From a virus, in the IMG/VR virus record IMGVR_UViG_3300021085_000058, positions 1 through 46,431 of that record: a stretch of DNA of 46,431 nt. One strand, 5' to 3'. The position numbers and the translations under genes were made by a program. The notes under the pieces were generated by a model. The model searched no databases, had not been told where the DNA came from, and was given only the letters and a program-made list of their open reading frames with translations. How positions within the stretch are numbered: the first letter of the stretch is position 1; every line of letters starts with the position of its first letter. Positions 25,801 to 34,745 of the stretch are shown piece after piece.

Positions 25801-26743
25801 TCGCATCATCGTTTAATGCTGCTGCAAGTTCGTCTAACGTATCTAATGTAGCTGGTGCTGAATTAACAATTCCGGCTACTTTAGCGTCGATATATGTTTT
25901 CTGTGAACTACTTAATGCTGTATCAGCTGCTACATACTCTGCTCTTAAAGCAGTTGATTTAGAAGAACTAAGTGAGTTATTAGCTGTTGTTGCTAATCCC
26001 TTAATAGCTTCTCTCTGTACGTGTGCAGAAGCAGATAATCCTGCTGTTCCACCACCTGATTCTAACGATACAATTCTAGTATTTAAAGAAGAACTTAATG
26101 CTGTATCTCCAGCAACGTACTCTGTTCTTAAAGCACCTGCTGCAGAAGAACTTAGGTTAGTGTTTGCAGTTGTTTGTGCTCCATCTAAAGCTACATACTC
26201 AGCTCTCAATGCCGTGGAAGTAGAGGAAGATAAAGAGTTATTAGCTGAAGTAGCTAGTCCTTTTATAGCTTCTCTTTGAGTATGTGCTGATGAAGATAAG
26301 TTAGTGTTAGCAGTTGTTTGTGCTGAATCTAATTGATTTCTTCTTGTTTCTGCAGCGCCACTTAATGCTGTTACTTCTGCATCAGTTGCAAATGAAGCAT
26401 CGAGTGATCCTGTAAAAGTTTCAATAGCAGCAAGTCTAGCATCTGCTGCTGACTTTTGAGCTTCTCTTTGAGTTTTAGCAGATCCAGATAGCGATGCTAC
26501 TGATGCTACATACTCTGATCTTAAAGCTGTTGCTGTTGATGATGATAAGTTCGTGTTTGCTGTTGTTTGAGCGGCATCTAATGCGGCTCTCTGCGTATGT
26601 GCAGATCCAGATAGTGTTTCACTAACGTCTAGTCTAGAATCGACTGACGCTGAGAATGCACCTCCAGCAGCTAAATAATTTGCGTCGTTGGTCAGTTGAC
26701 TTATTCCTGATCCTGAAACGACAATTTTTTTCCATGTTGGCAT
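22883..26743 (-). CDS. Long Ser/Ala-rich repetitive tail fibre
   Basis: This 1286-aa protein begins MPTWKKIVVSGSGISQL and is dominated by repeats with SSAHTQREAIKGLATSANN and LSSSTATALRAEYVAGD. Three copies of a phage tail repeat-like unit (LDELAAALNDDANFSAS) punctuate it, and a related unit recurs in the 843-aa fibre. A middle module (VQVYDDNDQVIIPASITST) also ends the 201-aa fibre. The C-terminal ~130 residues (VVVTGDLTVQGDTFENQ, RFILLNSGSASGDVGI) form a typical fibre tip. It probably forms a long trimeric shaft. The very high Ser/Thr content makes it a candidate for glycosylation by the nearby enzymes (inference). A TATTTAT element lies 31 nt upstream. Confidence 0.88.
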   Translation of the reverse strand: MPTWKKIVVSGSGISQLTNDANYLAAGGAFSASVDSRLDVSETLSGSAHTQRAALDAAQTTANTNLSSSTATALRSEYVASVASLSGSAKTQREAQKSAADARLAAIETFTGSLDASFATDAEVTALSGAAETRRNQLDSAQTTANTNLSSSAHTQREAIKGLATSANNSLSSSTSTALRAEYVALDGAQTTANTNLSSSAAGALRTEYVAGDTALSSSLNTRIVSLESGGGTAGLSASAHVQREAIKGLATTANNSLSSSKSTALRAEYVAADTALSSSQKTYIDAKVAGIVNSAPATLDTLDELAAALNDDANFSASIATSIGNRLLTSTHNTYSGSAATALRAERVAGDNALSSSAATALRAEYVAGDSALSASAHGDRVAKIAVLSASAHTARATGATSASSHAQRVALINTLSSSAATANDSSAITVRNLVGQAVVASSFEGDGSSLTNITVDQNATVASEFTSTTSHAVTHNFGTKNVLVQVYDDNDQVIIPASITSTNTNTSTVTFDGASTGIVVVARGGHVVSGSIPYANLINTPSASFSSRINALSGSGHAQRLAVVSALSSSVDAHLDANITTLSASAHAARAGGATSASAHTQRIAVVNVHSSSAATALRSEYVAADTALSSSQKTYIDAKVAGIVNSAPATLDTLDELAAALNDDANFSASIATSIGNKLATGTFNTYSGSAAGALRTEYVAGDTALSSSAHGQREAIKGLATAANNSLSSSTATALRTEYVAGDAAISGALNTRIVALEGAGTTAALSSSAHTQREAIKGLATSANNSLSSSTATALRAEYVALDGAQTTANTNLSSSAHTQREAVKGLATTANNSLSSSISTALRAEWLAQDSALSASQNTYINAKVAGLVNSAPATLDTLDELAAALNDDANFSASIATSIGNKLATATFNTYSGSAAGAIRSEYVAGDTALSSSLNTRIVNLEGAGTTAALSASAHTQREAIKGLATSANNSLSSSTATGLRAEYVALDGAQTTANTNLSSSAHTQREAIKGLATSANNSLSSSTATALRAELVAGDSALSASAHTQREAIKGLATSANNSLSSSTATALRAELVAGDSALSASSHSDRVAKVAALSASAHSARGSISSTFTIAGTAGSDSFATGQTLTFAGTGNEIETTVTNNQVQIGITTNPTLSGNVVVTGDLTVQGDTFENQVTNLNVEDRFILLNSGSASGDVGIIFGGSDGVANVGSGIFWDSPSNVFGFADGITSTATTATHDAKIGAITTSTAAPTAAPTFQGVGSIHVKTDSEDVYIYTAD
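23400..26650 (-). repeat. Protein-level tandem repeats with synonymously diverged DNA
   Basis: Repeats of ~35-60 codons recur throughout the fibre gene. Copies near 23540-23600 and 23655-23720 encode the same 21 residues, from QREAIKGLA to SSSTA, yet 13 of 21 codons differ synonymously. This is coding repetition, not a CRISPR or DNA satellite. Confidence 0.85.
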
Positions 26744-26774
26744 CGTTATTGTTTTTTAAGTTTAGTTCTTTTTA

Positions 26775-26781
26775 ATAAATA
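26775..26781 (-). promoter_or_regulatory. Putative late promoter element TATTTAT (1286-aa fibre)
   Basis: Reads CTCTATTTATTA, 31 nt before the ATG at 26743. Its 12-base context is identical to that of the element at 22587. Confidence 0.5.
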
Positions 26782-26792
26782 GAGCATAATAG

Positions 26793-27596
26793 TTATTCCT
26801 GACCGATATAAAGGTCATAATTTGAATCCAAATATAATGTTCCTGCAACTGCGGTTGGTGTAGATGATTGACTGACTAACCTAAGTAAGCCATCACCTGT
26901 TATTCCAAATGTCTTTACCGAACCGCTGTATACGGATAAAGCATCTGTTGAATCGTCTCTTCTTAATGTTAATGAACCGGTAACTCCGATTGCATTAGTC
27001 GTATTATATACTGACCCTGTTTCTTGAAATACATTTTGGTTAATTACTCCATTTATAAAATGAGTAGAACCTGTATTAACACTTATTGAATCTTCTGCTA
27101 CAGATATACCGTCTCCTGCTCCTATATCTAATACTGTAGAGCCTGCTGTTCCTCCTCCGCTTAAACCTTCTCCGGCATATACGGCTGTTATATCTCCTGT
27201 TCCAGATACGTTACTTGCTTCCCATTTACTGGTAGAAGAATTCCATTGCAGTACCTGTCCGTTACTTAATGATCCAGTAGCAACATCGGTTAAACCTCCT
27301 ACAGTAGAAGAACCTCCGCCTCCGCCACCACCACTAAAGTTAAATGATGCGAATGATCTTGAGTTTACAAATCCACTATACCCTGGAGTAACAAATGCTT
27401 CGAATTTAGATACTATATAAGTCTGGTCTGTATTTTGTACGTATACAACTTGACCTTCAGCTACACGAGATTCGTCTAGGTTATGCATATCACTCCCAGA
27501 AGGGACTGTTATCCATCCACCTTGAACGTATTTGGCCTCGGTAAAGGCGCCGGTATTACCCGACCTTACATAAATATCACCAGCAGTTGTAGCCAT
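26793..27596 (-). CDS. Fibre-associated protein with poly-Gly linker
   Basis: This 267-aa protein begins with MATTAGDIYVRSGNTGAF, an attachment-like N-terminus, and contains a run of seven glycines at about residue 90 that likely joins two domains. The second half has phrases common in phage fibres (NGQVLQWNSSTSKWEAS, GEGLSGGGTAGST, LTLRRDDSTDALSVYSGS) and ends LYLDSNYDLYIGQE. Two of these phrases also occur in the 1830-aa fibre (IGLTGSL, VYSGS). It starts ten bases after the 1830-aa gene, with no obvious promoter in between, so the two are probably co-transcribed. Confidence 0.8.
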   Translation of the reverse strand: MATTAGDIYVRSGNTGAFTEAKYVQGGWITVPSGSDMHNLDESRVAEGQVVYVQNTDQTYIVSKFEAFVTPGYSGFVNSRSFASFNFSGGGGGGGSSTVGGLTDVATGSLSNGQVLQWNSSTSKWEASNVSGTGDITAVYAGEGLSGGGTAGSTVLDIGAGDGISVAEDSISVNTGSTHFINGVINQNVFQETGSVYNTTNAIGVTGSLTLRRDDSTDALSVYSGSVKTFGITGDGLLRLVSQSSTPTAVAGTLYLDSNYDLYIGQE

Positions 27597-27605
27597 AGTT
27601 ATCTA

Positions 27606-30600
27606 TTATGGAGCTGACGCCGAATCCGGCATCAAGAAAGCTCTCGAGTTATTTGTATTTTTTCCTTCAGAATATATCATACCCCATCTTGAATGTCCTT
27701 CTACAGGATTTTCAGTATCGAAATAGTATACACCTGATCCTAATGTCCCCGGTATGGAAGCATCTTTTGCGTATAAATAGAATTCATTGTCAGTACCAGA
27801 ACTATCTGGTGGTACACCGTCATACATTGAAACAGGCTTACCTGCTAATGATGATGCTGATGGAAATACTATTAATACGTGTTGTGCTGTTCCACTGAAA
27901 TTAAAGTACCCTAAACTAGATACTCCATTTCCTCCGTTATTATCATCTAGTGTTGTTAATGTTGAACTAGATAAATATTTTGTTACAGTCGCTGTAGCTC
28001 CATAAGTAGTAGTATATGTACTACCTAATGAACCAGACTGTAGTTCTGATATTACTGAACCTGCAGATATTCCTACTCCATCTCCTCCTACATCTCCAGC
28101 AGTTGCTATCATCTGTGCTTGTGATGATGGATTAGCTGCCCAATTGATTCCGTACCCATAAACTGAGAATGGTTGAGAAGCTATAGTTATTGTCCTTCCA
28201 GTATAGTCTGTTTGTTTACCAAAATTATCTGTTACTCTTACATTATAGTTTTTAGTCCCAGCTGTCGTTGTTGATGCTGCTTCTATTGCTATAGATGAAG
28301 AATCTGCGTTTAGATAATTTACTTGTAATTCACTTGATTCAGCTCCGGTTAAAGTAACTGAGTAAGGTGTGTTTGATTCTGTATCTGAGATAGTAAATGT
28401 TACTAAGTCAGTACCTTGAGCATTAGAAGCTGTCCAATTGCTTGTTACATCAGTAAATGATGCTACTGTAGGTGATTGATTTGCTTGAACATTAATGCTT
28501 ATTGCTTCGTTATCAGTATTACCATATTGATCTTCCCAATAGATCGTTGTTGATATAGTACCGCCTGATGAGTATGTTGGATTAATAGCTATTGAAGATT
28601 CTAATCCTCCAGTGCTATCAACTACAATTTGATGATTTGATGATGATATAGTTGTAAATGCTGCTGACCCATAATTAGGTGAGTAACTTACTCCTAAATC
28701 TGCTTGTGTTCCTGTTCTACCGTTTGAGTTAGTAACAACTTCTGCTCCACTTACTGCACTCTCTATAATATAGAATGTACCATTCTTAGTTAAAGTACCA
28801 TTATCAGCTTGAGCAATATTAAATGTATGTGCTTCAGTGTTAGTACTAAATCCATGACTATCTGTTATTGAACCAGATATTGTAAAGGAACCTGCTGCTA
28901 AACTACCTGTCGGCTGTACTAAGAAAGTATTGCCCGATCTCTTAAAGTTTAACCCAGCAGATTCAGCTCCTACGAAATTATCATACAATATAGTATTACT
29001 CTCAGTATCTGAGAATGATATTGTAGTTAATGTCGACCCTGAACGAGCTAAATTGGTATTTAGGTTACCAGATGTATTTGAAAATATAATGTCAGGAGCA
29101 GTATTTTCAGTTATATTAACTGATATACTTCCTGAACCTACATTACCAAAGTTGTCTGTAAATGTAATGTTTGAATTAATAGTTGAACCATCAGTATTTC
29201 CTGATCCAGATATTGGATTTCCTACTGTTAGATTACCACTATTATTTACTGCTATTAAAGCATTAGATGATGTAAATGATTGAACTGAAGGATTACCTTG
29301 ACTTGAATCATAAGATACTGATAGGTCAGCTTGTGTTCCAGTTCTACCATTTGAGTTGGTTACAATATTGTTTCCTCCTATAGCACTTTCTATTACATAG
29401 AATGTACCGTTAGTTGACATTGTTCCAGTATTAGCTGCAGCAATTGTAAATGATCTTCCATTATAATCAGTTTGTTTACCAAAGTTATCTCTAATAACTA
29501 CATTATAGTTATATGATTGAGTAACTAATTGTTCAACTGCTTGAATTGTAAAAGATGAAGAAGCAATATTACCAGGTATAAGATTTAATTTACTAGCATC
29601 GGTACCACTTAAACTTGCTGTATAAGGAGTATCTGATTCAGTGTCTGAAATAGTAAATGCTGCCATACTGCTTTGAGATACAGCTTCATTAGTATTATAG
29701 TTACCTGTTGTATTTGTAAATGATGCACTTGGTGAATTATTTAGTGCTACGTTTACTGTTATTGTATCACTATCTGTATTTCCATATTGATCAGACCAAT
29801 TAATTGTAGATGTAATTGTATCACCTGAATTAAATGATCCGCTTATATTTTGTCCTAATGTTAAATCTCCGCTTCCATCAACTACAATTCTATGATTGGA
29901 TGATGATATTGAGTTATAAGCAGCTGAGTTATAGTTAGGAGAGTAAGTTACTCCTAATGATCCTTGAGTGCCTGATCTACCATTACTATTAGTAACAATA
30001 TTAGACCCGCTCTCTCCAGATTCAATAATGTAAAATGTTCCATTTGTAGTTAATGTTCCGTCATCAGCTTGTGCAATTGTGAATGATTGAGAGACTGCTG
30101 TAGTTTCAAATCCATTTGCATCGGCAATAGACCCTGTCCAGTAATAAGTACCGGCAGGTAAATTTGTATTAGGTGCTATTTTAATTTCTCCTCCTACTAT
30201 AGTTGCTATAACTCTAGCATCAGAAGTAGTAAAGTTAAACCCTGTTAAGTCTATAGCATCTCCTTCTGGATCTGAGAATGATATTGTATATAGAGCAGAA
30301 CCACTGCTTGCTCCATTTGTATTTAAGTTAGCTGACTGTACTGTAGGACTCATTGTTGGTCCTGCATTATTAGTTACGTTAACGTTAAATGTTTGAGAAG
30401 TAGTAGTTGCAAAAGCATTAGATGCTGTTACAGATCCTGCTAATACGTCTCCTCCTGTATCACTTGATCCTGATATATCATAATTTAATGATATACTACC
30501 ATTTGAATCTATAGAGAACTTAGAAGTTGGATTAACTGTCCATGATACAGATTGATTAGCATTAAAGTCTGCTTGAGTACCAGGAATACCTGATGCTACT

Positions 30601-33098
30601 GTTGTAATGTTTGTACCGTTAGTAGAACTTTCTATTATATAAAAAGTACCGTTGGTAGAAATAGATGGTGCAGTATCGTCTGATACTGGAATTGTTATTG
30701 CTGCTGATACATTAGTATTATAAGCATCTTTAACTGATGCTGAATATATGTATGAGTTAATTAAATCACTGTTTAGGAATACTCCTGCTTTTCTTGTAAC
30801 AACTCCTGTTGAAGACATTTGGAATGCATCTTCATGTGGATCAGTTAATTGTGAACCTCCTGAGTAAGTACCTGTACTAACCGTGCTTCCGTCTAGTTCT
30901 AATCCTGCTAATGTAAAGTTAGAAAAAGTTAATGTATTACTTTCACTATCTGTTGCTGTTATAGATCCTGCTCCGGTACCAGCTGTACTGTTTTCATTTA
31001 ATCCTCCTATAGATTGATCATTAAATGTAGGTGAAGCATTATCACTTACATTAATAGTAATAGGTATATGAGTAATTGAATCTATATCACCATATCCATA
31101 ATGCTCATCTTGTATACTTGCAGTAAATACATACTGTGTTCTTGTTTCGTAATCTAATAATGAAGGTACTTGTGCAATCGATACATAAGTTCCTCCGTCT
31201 GTAATACTAAAGTGACCGGTTTCATGAGATGATGAAGTAATTGTTATACTATCACTTTCTGGATCTGTATAATATAGTTTTACTATCTCTCCTGCTGGAT
31301 TAGCTTCTGATACTGTAGTAGTATAGGATGTAATTATGTTACCTCCAACTGAAGTCTCTCTCCAAACTGGTGCTTCATTAGGTGTTACTCTAATGTATAT
31401 TGTTTTAGTAGTAGCTCCTGCAAAAGAATCTGTTGCTGTTACTGCTACAGGGTGTGCTAATGTACCATCACCTCTATCTGCTGTATTCATTGAAGCAGTT
31501 GCTAAAGCATTCCACTTTAATACTCCTGCTGTTGATGTTCTAACGAAGTCATCTGTATAAGATGCTCCCATTGACCATGATATTGGTTGTCCTTCTGCAT
31601 CAGATCCAGCTAAAGTTGTAATAGTTGATCCAGATGCTATAAATTCAGCCTGTATTTGATTACCTGTTGATATACTTGGTGAAGTATTAGGGAAAAATAC
31701 TGCTGATAAGAAATCTTGTATACTTCCTGTTGTTCCAAAGTTAGCATTGAATACTCCAGAAGGTAAATTTGTATTTGATACTACTCTATTACCGTCAAAT
31801 GATACAGATCCACCTCCGCTACCTGTTATCTGCAATCTAGCGATTCTAGCTGATTGACTTAATGCAGTTATATTAGCATCTAGGTGAGCATCTACTGATG
31901 AGCTTAAAGCTGCATTAGTTTGGTCGTTATATACCTTAACTGATGATGAGTATGATGATGTATATGAATTAAAGCTTGCTGTAGTTACAAGACTCCCTGT
32001 ATCTACTGCAGAAGCTGTTATATTTAATCTTGCTACATGTGCTGAAGCACTTAAATTGCTTAACTCTGTATCAGTAGCAAAGCCTGATGCATCTAATCCT
32101 CCAATAGTTGTTGCTAAAGAAGCAGATATTGCTACTCTTTGAGCATGAGAAGAAGCAGATATTGAATTACTACTATCTAATAGGTTATGCCAAGCACTTC
32201 CTGAGTAAACTACTAATTGATTCGAAGAAGAGTTATACATTATATCACCATCTTGAGAAGATAATGAAGATGTTGCAATATTACCAAATCTTCCTGGTCT
32301 TAATAATGCATTCTGAACTATTACTGCATCAGAAGCACTTAAAATTAAGTTACTATTAGAAGATAGTGTTGGTTGACCTGTTACATCAGTAGAAGTAAAC
32401 GAATTAGCAGCTATTGAACCGCTAACTCTTAATGATCCACTAATTTGTAAGTCATTTGTTGTAGCAAAGTATGATCCAGTCTGTATAAATACACCTACAT
32501 CATCAGTACTAAAGCCTAAAGCTAATAATTGAGTTGAACTACTAATAGTACCGTCTGGTGATCCAGTAATATAACCTAAAGTGGTTATTTGAGCTGAACT
32601 TGATACGGTACCAGCAGGTACTGAGACACTAGCTGACGTTAAAAATCCGAATGTTGCAATTTGAGCAGATGAAGATACAATAGAAGAGTTGGATGAGGTT
32701 AAAAAACCACTATCTGTTAATTGCTGTGATGATGTAAAGTACGAGCTAGTGTTGCTCAGTAAAGCTGAAATTAAGCTATCTTGACTAGTAGCCGAAGTTT
32801 CTGCAGTATCTAGTCTAGAATCAAAGCTAGCAGATGCTACATTATATGATTGAGTAAAGTCATTTAGAGATTGAGAGTGAGTATTTAAAGGACCTAAAGA
32901 ACCACCACCTGATCCACCGGCTTCCAGATTACTAATACGTGCTATTACATCTGAACCGTTGAAGGTTAGTTTGGAACCACTTATATTTAGAGAACCAGTT
33001 AAGCCTATAGCATTAGCTAACGGTACTATCGATGCTTGCTGTACACTTGCTGATCTAAATATTAGTGAACCTGATAATTCACTTACAAATTTTGACAT
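27606..33098 (-). CDS. Giant cadherin/Ig-like tail fibre (adhesin)
   Basis: This 1830-aa protein starts with a fibre-type attachment segment (MSKFVSELSGSLIFRSASVQ) and a Ser-rich coiled stretch to about residue 450. Cadherin-like domains follow near 570-800 (NEAPVW, LLDYETRTQYVFTASIQDEH). Then come four ~205-aa tandem repeats, each starting near NGTFY-I/V-IES (about 816, 1019, 1229 and 1436), each probably made of two Ig-like domains. A distinct C-terminal domain (1640-1830) containing YGYGINWAANPSSQ and GHSRWGMIYSEGKN is likely the receptor-binding tip. A TATTTAT element lies 58 nt upstream. The fold assignment is by eye. Confidence 0.85.
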   Translation of the reverse strand: MSKFVSELSGSLIFRSASVQQASIVPLANAIGLTGSLNISGSKLTFNGSDVIARISNLEAGGSGGGSLGPLNTHSQSLNDFTQSYNVASASFDSRLDTAETSATSQDSLISALLSNTSSYFTSSQQLTDSGFLTSSNSSIVSSSAQIATFGFLTSASVSVPAGTVSSSAQITTLGYITGSPDGTISSSTQLLALGFSTDDVGVFIQTGSYFATTNDLQISGSLRVSGSIAANSFTSTDVTGQPTLSSNSNLILSASDAVIVQNALLRPGRFGNIATSSLSSQDGDIMYNSSSNQLVVYSGSAWHNLLDSSNSISASSHAQRVAISASLATTIGGLDASGFATDTELSNLSASAHVARLNITASAVDTGSLVTTASFNSYTSSYSSSVKVYNDQTNAALSSSVDAHLDANITALSQSARIARLQITGSGGGSVSFDGNRVVSNTNLPSGVFNANFGTTGSIQDFLSAVFFPNTSPSISTGNQIQAEFIASGSTITTLAGSDAEGQPISWSMGASYTDDFVRTSTAGVLKWNALATASMNTADRGDGTLAHPVAVTATDSFAGATTKTIYIRVTPNEAPVWRETSVGGNIITSYTTTVSEANPAGEIVKLYYTDPESDSITITSSSHETGHFSITDGGTYVSIAQVPSLLDYETRTQYVFTASIQDEHYGYGDIDSITHIPITINVSDNASPTFNDQSIGGLNENSTAGTGAGSITATDSESNTLTFSNFTLAGLELDGSTVSTGTYSGGSQLTDPHEDAFQMSSTGVVTRKAGVFLNSDLINSYIYSASVKDAYNTNVSAAITIPVSDDTAPSISTNGTFYIIESSTNGTNITTVASGIPGTQADFNANQSVSWTVNPTSKFSIDSNGSISLNYDISGSSDTGGDVLAGSVTASNAFATTTSQTFNVNVTNNAGPTMSPTVQSANLNTNGASSGSALYTISFSDPEGDAIDLTGFNFTTSDARVIATIVGGEIKIAPNTNLPAGTYYWTGSIADANGFETTAVSQSFTIAQADDGTLTTNGTFYIIESGESGSNIVTNSNGRSGTQGSLGVTYSPNYNSAAYNSISSSNHRIVVDGSGDLTLGQNISGSFNSGDTITSTINWSDQYGNTDSDTITVNVALNNSPSASFTNTTGNYNTNEAVSQSSMAAFTISDTESDTPYTASLSGTDASKLNLIPGNIASSSFTIQAVEQLVTQSYNYNVVIRDNFGKQTDYNGRSFTIAAANTGTMSTNGTFYVIESAIGGNNIVTNSNGRTGTQADLSVSYDSSQGNPSVQSFTSSNALIAVNNSGNLTVGNPISGSGNTDGSTINSNITFTDNFGNVGSGSISVNITENTAPDIIFSNTSGNLNTNLARSGSTLTTISFSDTESNTILYDNFVGAESAGLNFKRSGNTFLVQPTGSLAAGSFTISGSITDSHGFSTNTEAHTFNIAQADNGTLTKNGTFYIIESAVSGAEVVTNSNGRTGTQADLGVSYSPNYGSAAFTTISSSNHQIVVDSTGGLESSIAINPTYSSGGTISTTIYWEDQYGNTDNEAISINVQANQSPTVASFTDVTSNWTASNAQGTDLVTFTISDTESNTPYSVTLTGAESSELQVNYLNADSSSIAIEAASTTTAGTKNYNVRVTDNFGKQTDYTGRTITIASQPFSVYGYGINWAANPSSQAQMIATAGDVGGDGVGISAGSVISELQSGSLGSTYTTTYGATATVTKYLSSSTLTTLDDNNGGNGVSSLGYFNFSGTAQHVLIVFPSASSLAGKPVSMYDGVPPDSSGTDNEFYLYAKDASIPGTLGSGVYYFDTENPVEGHSRWGMIYSEGKNTNNSRAFLMPDSASAP
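28180..30670 (-). repeat. Four tandem ~205-aa Ig/cadherin-like repeats in the giant fibre
   Basis: Segments encoding NGTFY-I/V-IES recur at about 28790, 29410, 30040 and 30650, spaced ~610-630 bases apart. Each is followed by VTNSNGR-T/S-GTQ or a relative of it, and a second domain with SDTES. Confidence 0.8.
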
Positions 33099-33156
33099 AG
33101 GTCTCTTTTACTCTTCTATTATGCTCTAAAAAACCTTTTAAATATTGCTTCTTTAA

Positions 33157-33163
33157 ATAAATA
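33157..33163 (-). promoter_or_regulatory. Putative late promoter element TATTTAT (giant fibre)
   Basis: Reads GGCTATTTATTT, 58 nt before the ATG at 33098, in the gap after the gp15-like gene. Confidence 0.45.
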
Positions 33164-33175
33164 GCCAAAAAACTA

Positions 33176-33955
33176 CTACTTCTTTGCAATTTCACCAGTA
33201 AATTTTAAATTTGTTTTACTGGAGTACTTCTTCGTATTAAAAGGTAGTGCATTTACAGTATCTGTAACTATATGACCTAATAAGTTAATACTAAATTCTG
33301 TTTTTACCATACGTTCATTGCCTTGAACTAATTCAGTTGATGTCGTATAGTTATCTATCATAGCTCTAAACCTAAATTTAGAAGGGTTTCCCCAGTAAGA
33401 ATCAGAAGCAAAATTGACTCCTTCTATAATCTTATTATTTTGTTCCATATAGTCCGTAAATACTATACAGGAATATACAATATTAACATAATCAGGTATA
33501 GCAACAGCATAGTACTCTTTTTCTGGTACTCTATTGTTAAGTATACCGAATTTATCGTATACGTTATTCTTAGAAAACTTCTTTTCGAACACTCCAAAGT
33601 TGTGAGGATTGTTACCATCAAGCTTATTTCCTAACTGTCTATTCTTTTCTAAGCTATCTCTTCTAAAAGTAATTAAAGGTGCTTGCATCTTACCGTTCTT
33701 ATCACGGTAATACCCATCTTTCTGCATTGCTGCCCATCTTTCAGGAGAAGCATATACCAACGGAACGTTTATCTGTTTACCATTCTGAGTTACTTGTGGT
33801 TTTAATACTTCATTAAAGTAATAAAAGATAGATTCATCTATATCCTTAATGCCTACATTGTAATTCTGTACATTATCATTAGATCTAGTAGTCTGAAGCT
33901 CTCTACTTTGTAGATTAGTCTCGTTTGCTTTAATATCTGGTTTATTTCCTGCCAT
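33176..33955 (-). CDS. 15: gp15-like tail sheath stabiliser / tail completion protein
   Basis: This 259-aa protein resembles T4 gp15 (272 aa), which caps the sheath and tube at the neck end of the tail. Shared features are an N-terminal YYFNEV segment, NVPLVYASPERWAAM (T4 has VPITYASKEHF), a mid segment PLITFRRDSLEKN, and YSCIVFTDYMEQNNKIIEG (T4: YELSIFTRYEDDMFQIVEQ). It lies last in a neck unit with gp13- and gp14-like genes, the same association as in T4 (13-14-15). The ATG at 33955 is five bases after the gp14-like stop. Confidence 0.78.
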   Translation of the reverse strand: MAGNKPDIKANETNLQSRELQTTRSNDNVQNYNVGIKDIDESIFYYFNEVLKPQVTQNGKQINVPLVYASPERWAAMQKDGYYRDKNGKMQAPLITFRRDSLEKNRQLGNKLDGNNPHNFGVFEKKFSKNNVYDKFGILNNRVPEKEYYAVAIPDYVNIVYSCIVFTDYMEQNNKIIEGVNFASDSYWGNPSKFRFRAMIDNYTTSTELVQGNERMVKTEFSINLLGHIVTDTVNALPFNTKKYSSKTNLKFTGEIAKK

Positions 33956-33960
33956 ATCTA

Positions 33961-34446
33961 CTATCTTACCTCTGATATACCAACTCTATCAGCTCTAGTA
34001 AGGTGAGTATCTAAAATAATAGATAAAGACCCGCCATATGAGCTTCCATAGCTAGTTAAATTGTAATTATTATCTTTTCCAAGGAATAAACTGTTCTCTC
34101 TAACAGTATCTACCTCGTAGAAGTCGTTTTGCCATTGAACTATATCTCCTACCTCAGGAAGTATACTTACATCTTGCAAATCTCTTCTTATCATAGCAAA
34201 AGAAGCTGTTCTACCTAAATCTGGACCGAATTCTGATATATCTATTACTTGATCACCTCTAGTAATCAAACAATTTAACTTAACAGCATTCCAGAATGAC
34301 TTAGCTAATGATTCTCCATATAAATTAACCTCTGTATCTTCTAAACTGAGTTTATGATACAGTATTTCCTGTTCAATTAAGTCATGAACAAGTTCTCGGT
34401 TAATATTAACGAGTAAATCAAAGTCTCTTCCTGATCCGAATAACAT
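33961..34446 (-). CDS. 14: gp14-like neck protein
   Basis: This 161-aa protein is shorter than T4 gp14 (256 aa) but keeps the neck-protein core: an N-terminal FGSGRDFDLLVNINRELV, the segment with EVNLYGES, and GDIVQWQNDFYEVDTVREN followed by LFLGKD. These phrases are typical of gp14 in marine T4-like phages. The neck protein joins head and tail after DNA packaging. It overlaps the 99-aa gene upstream by one base. The family call is good but was not checked by a search. Confidence 0.7.
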   Translation of the reverse strand: MLFGSGRDFDLLVNINRELVHDLIEQEILYHKLSLEDTEVNLYGESLAKSFWNAVKLNCLITRGDQVIDISEFGPDLGRTASFAMIRRDLQDVSILPEVGDIVQWQNDFYEVDTVRENSLFLGKDNNYNLTSYGSSYGGSLSIILDTHLTRADRVGISEVR

Positions 34447-34745
34447 TACTTCTCTTCTATTGTTTGTTCCCCTACTTCAGCTTTAATTATATCACTATAT
34501 TTAGCTTTAGCATTGGATATTAGTGAGTCAAACGCCTCTATAGGTTCTTTTTGACTGATTATCTTTATTTTATACGTAGCAGACTTAGTATCTTGATCTT
34601 CACTAGCTACAGTTACTGTTGTTACACCGGGTAATGCTCTTATAGCATCGGCGTATCCCTTAGGTCCATCTTCAGCAAAGGTAAATTTAGCCATTGCTTC
34701 GAAAGTCTTATACTGTATCTCTAATATTATATCTGATAACTTCAT
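34446..34745 (-). CDS. Small alpha/beta protein in the neck operon, unknown
   Basis: This 99-aa protein has a pattern of strands and helices (PGVTTVTVASEDQDTKSATY, then IKIISQKEPIEAFDSLI) that suggests a small ferredoxin-like fold. I cannot assign a function. It overlaps the genes on both sides by one base, between the gp13-like and gp14-like genes, so it is probably needed for head completion or tail joining. Confidence 0.7.
   Translation of the reverse strand: MKLSDIILEIQYKTFEAMAKFTFAEDGPKGYADAIRALPGVTTVTVASEDQDTKSATYKIKIISQKEPIEAFDSLISNAKAKYSDIIKAEVGEQTIEEK

Noticed and set aside
22883-26743. CRISPR-like or satellite repeat array
   Set aside because: Repeats keep one reading frame and vary synonymously; there are no spacers of constant length.
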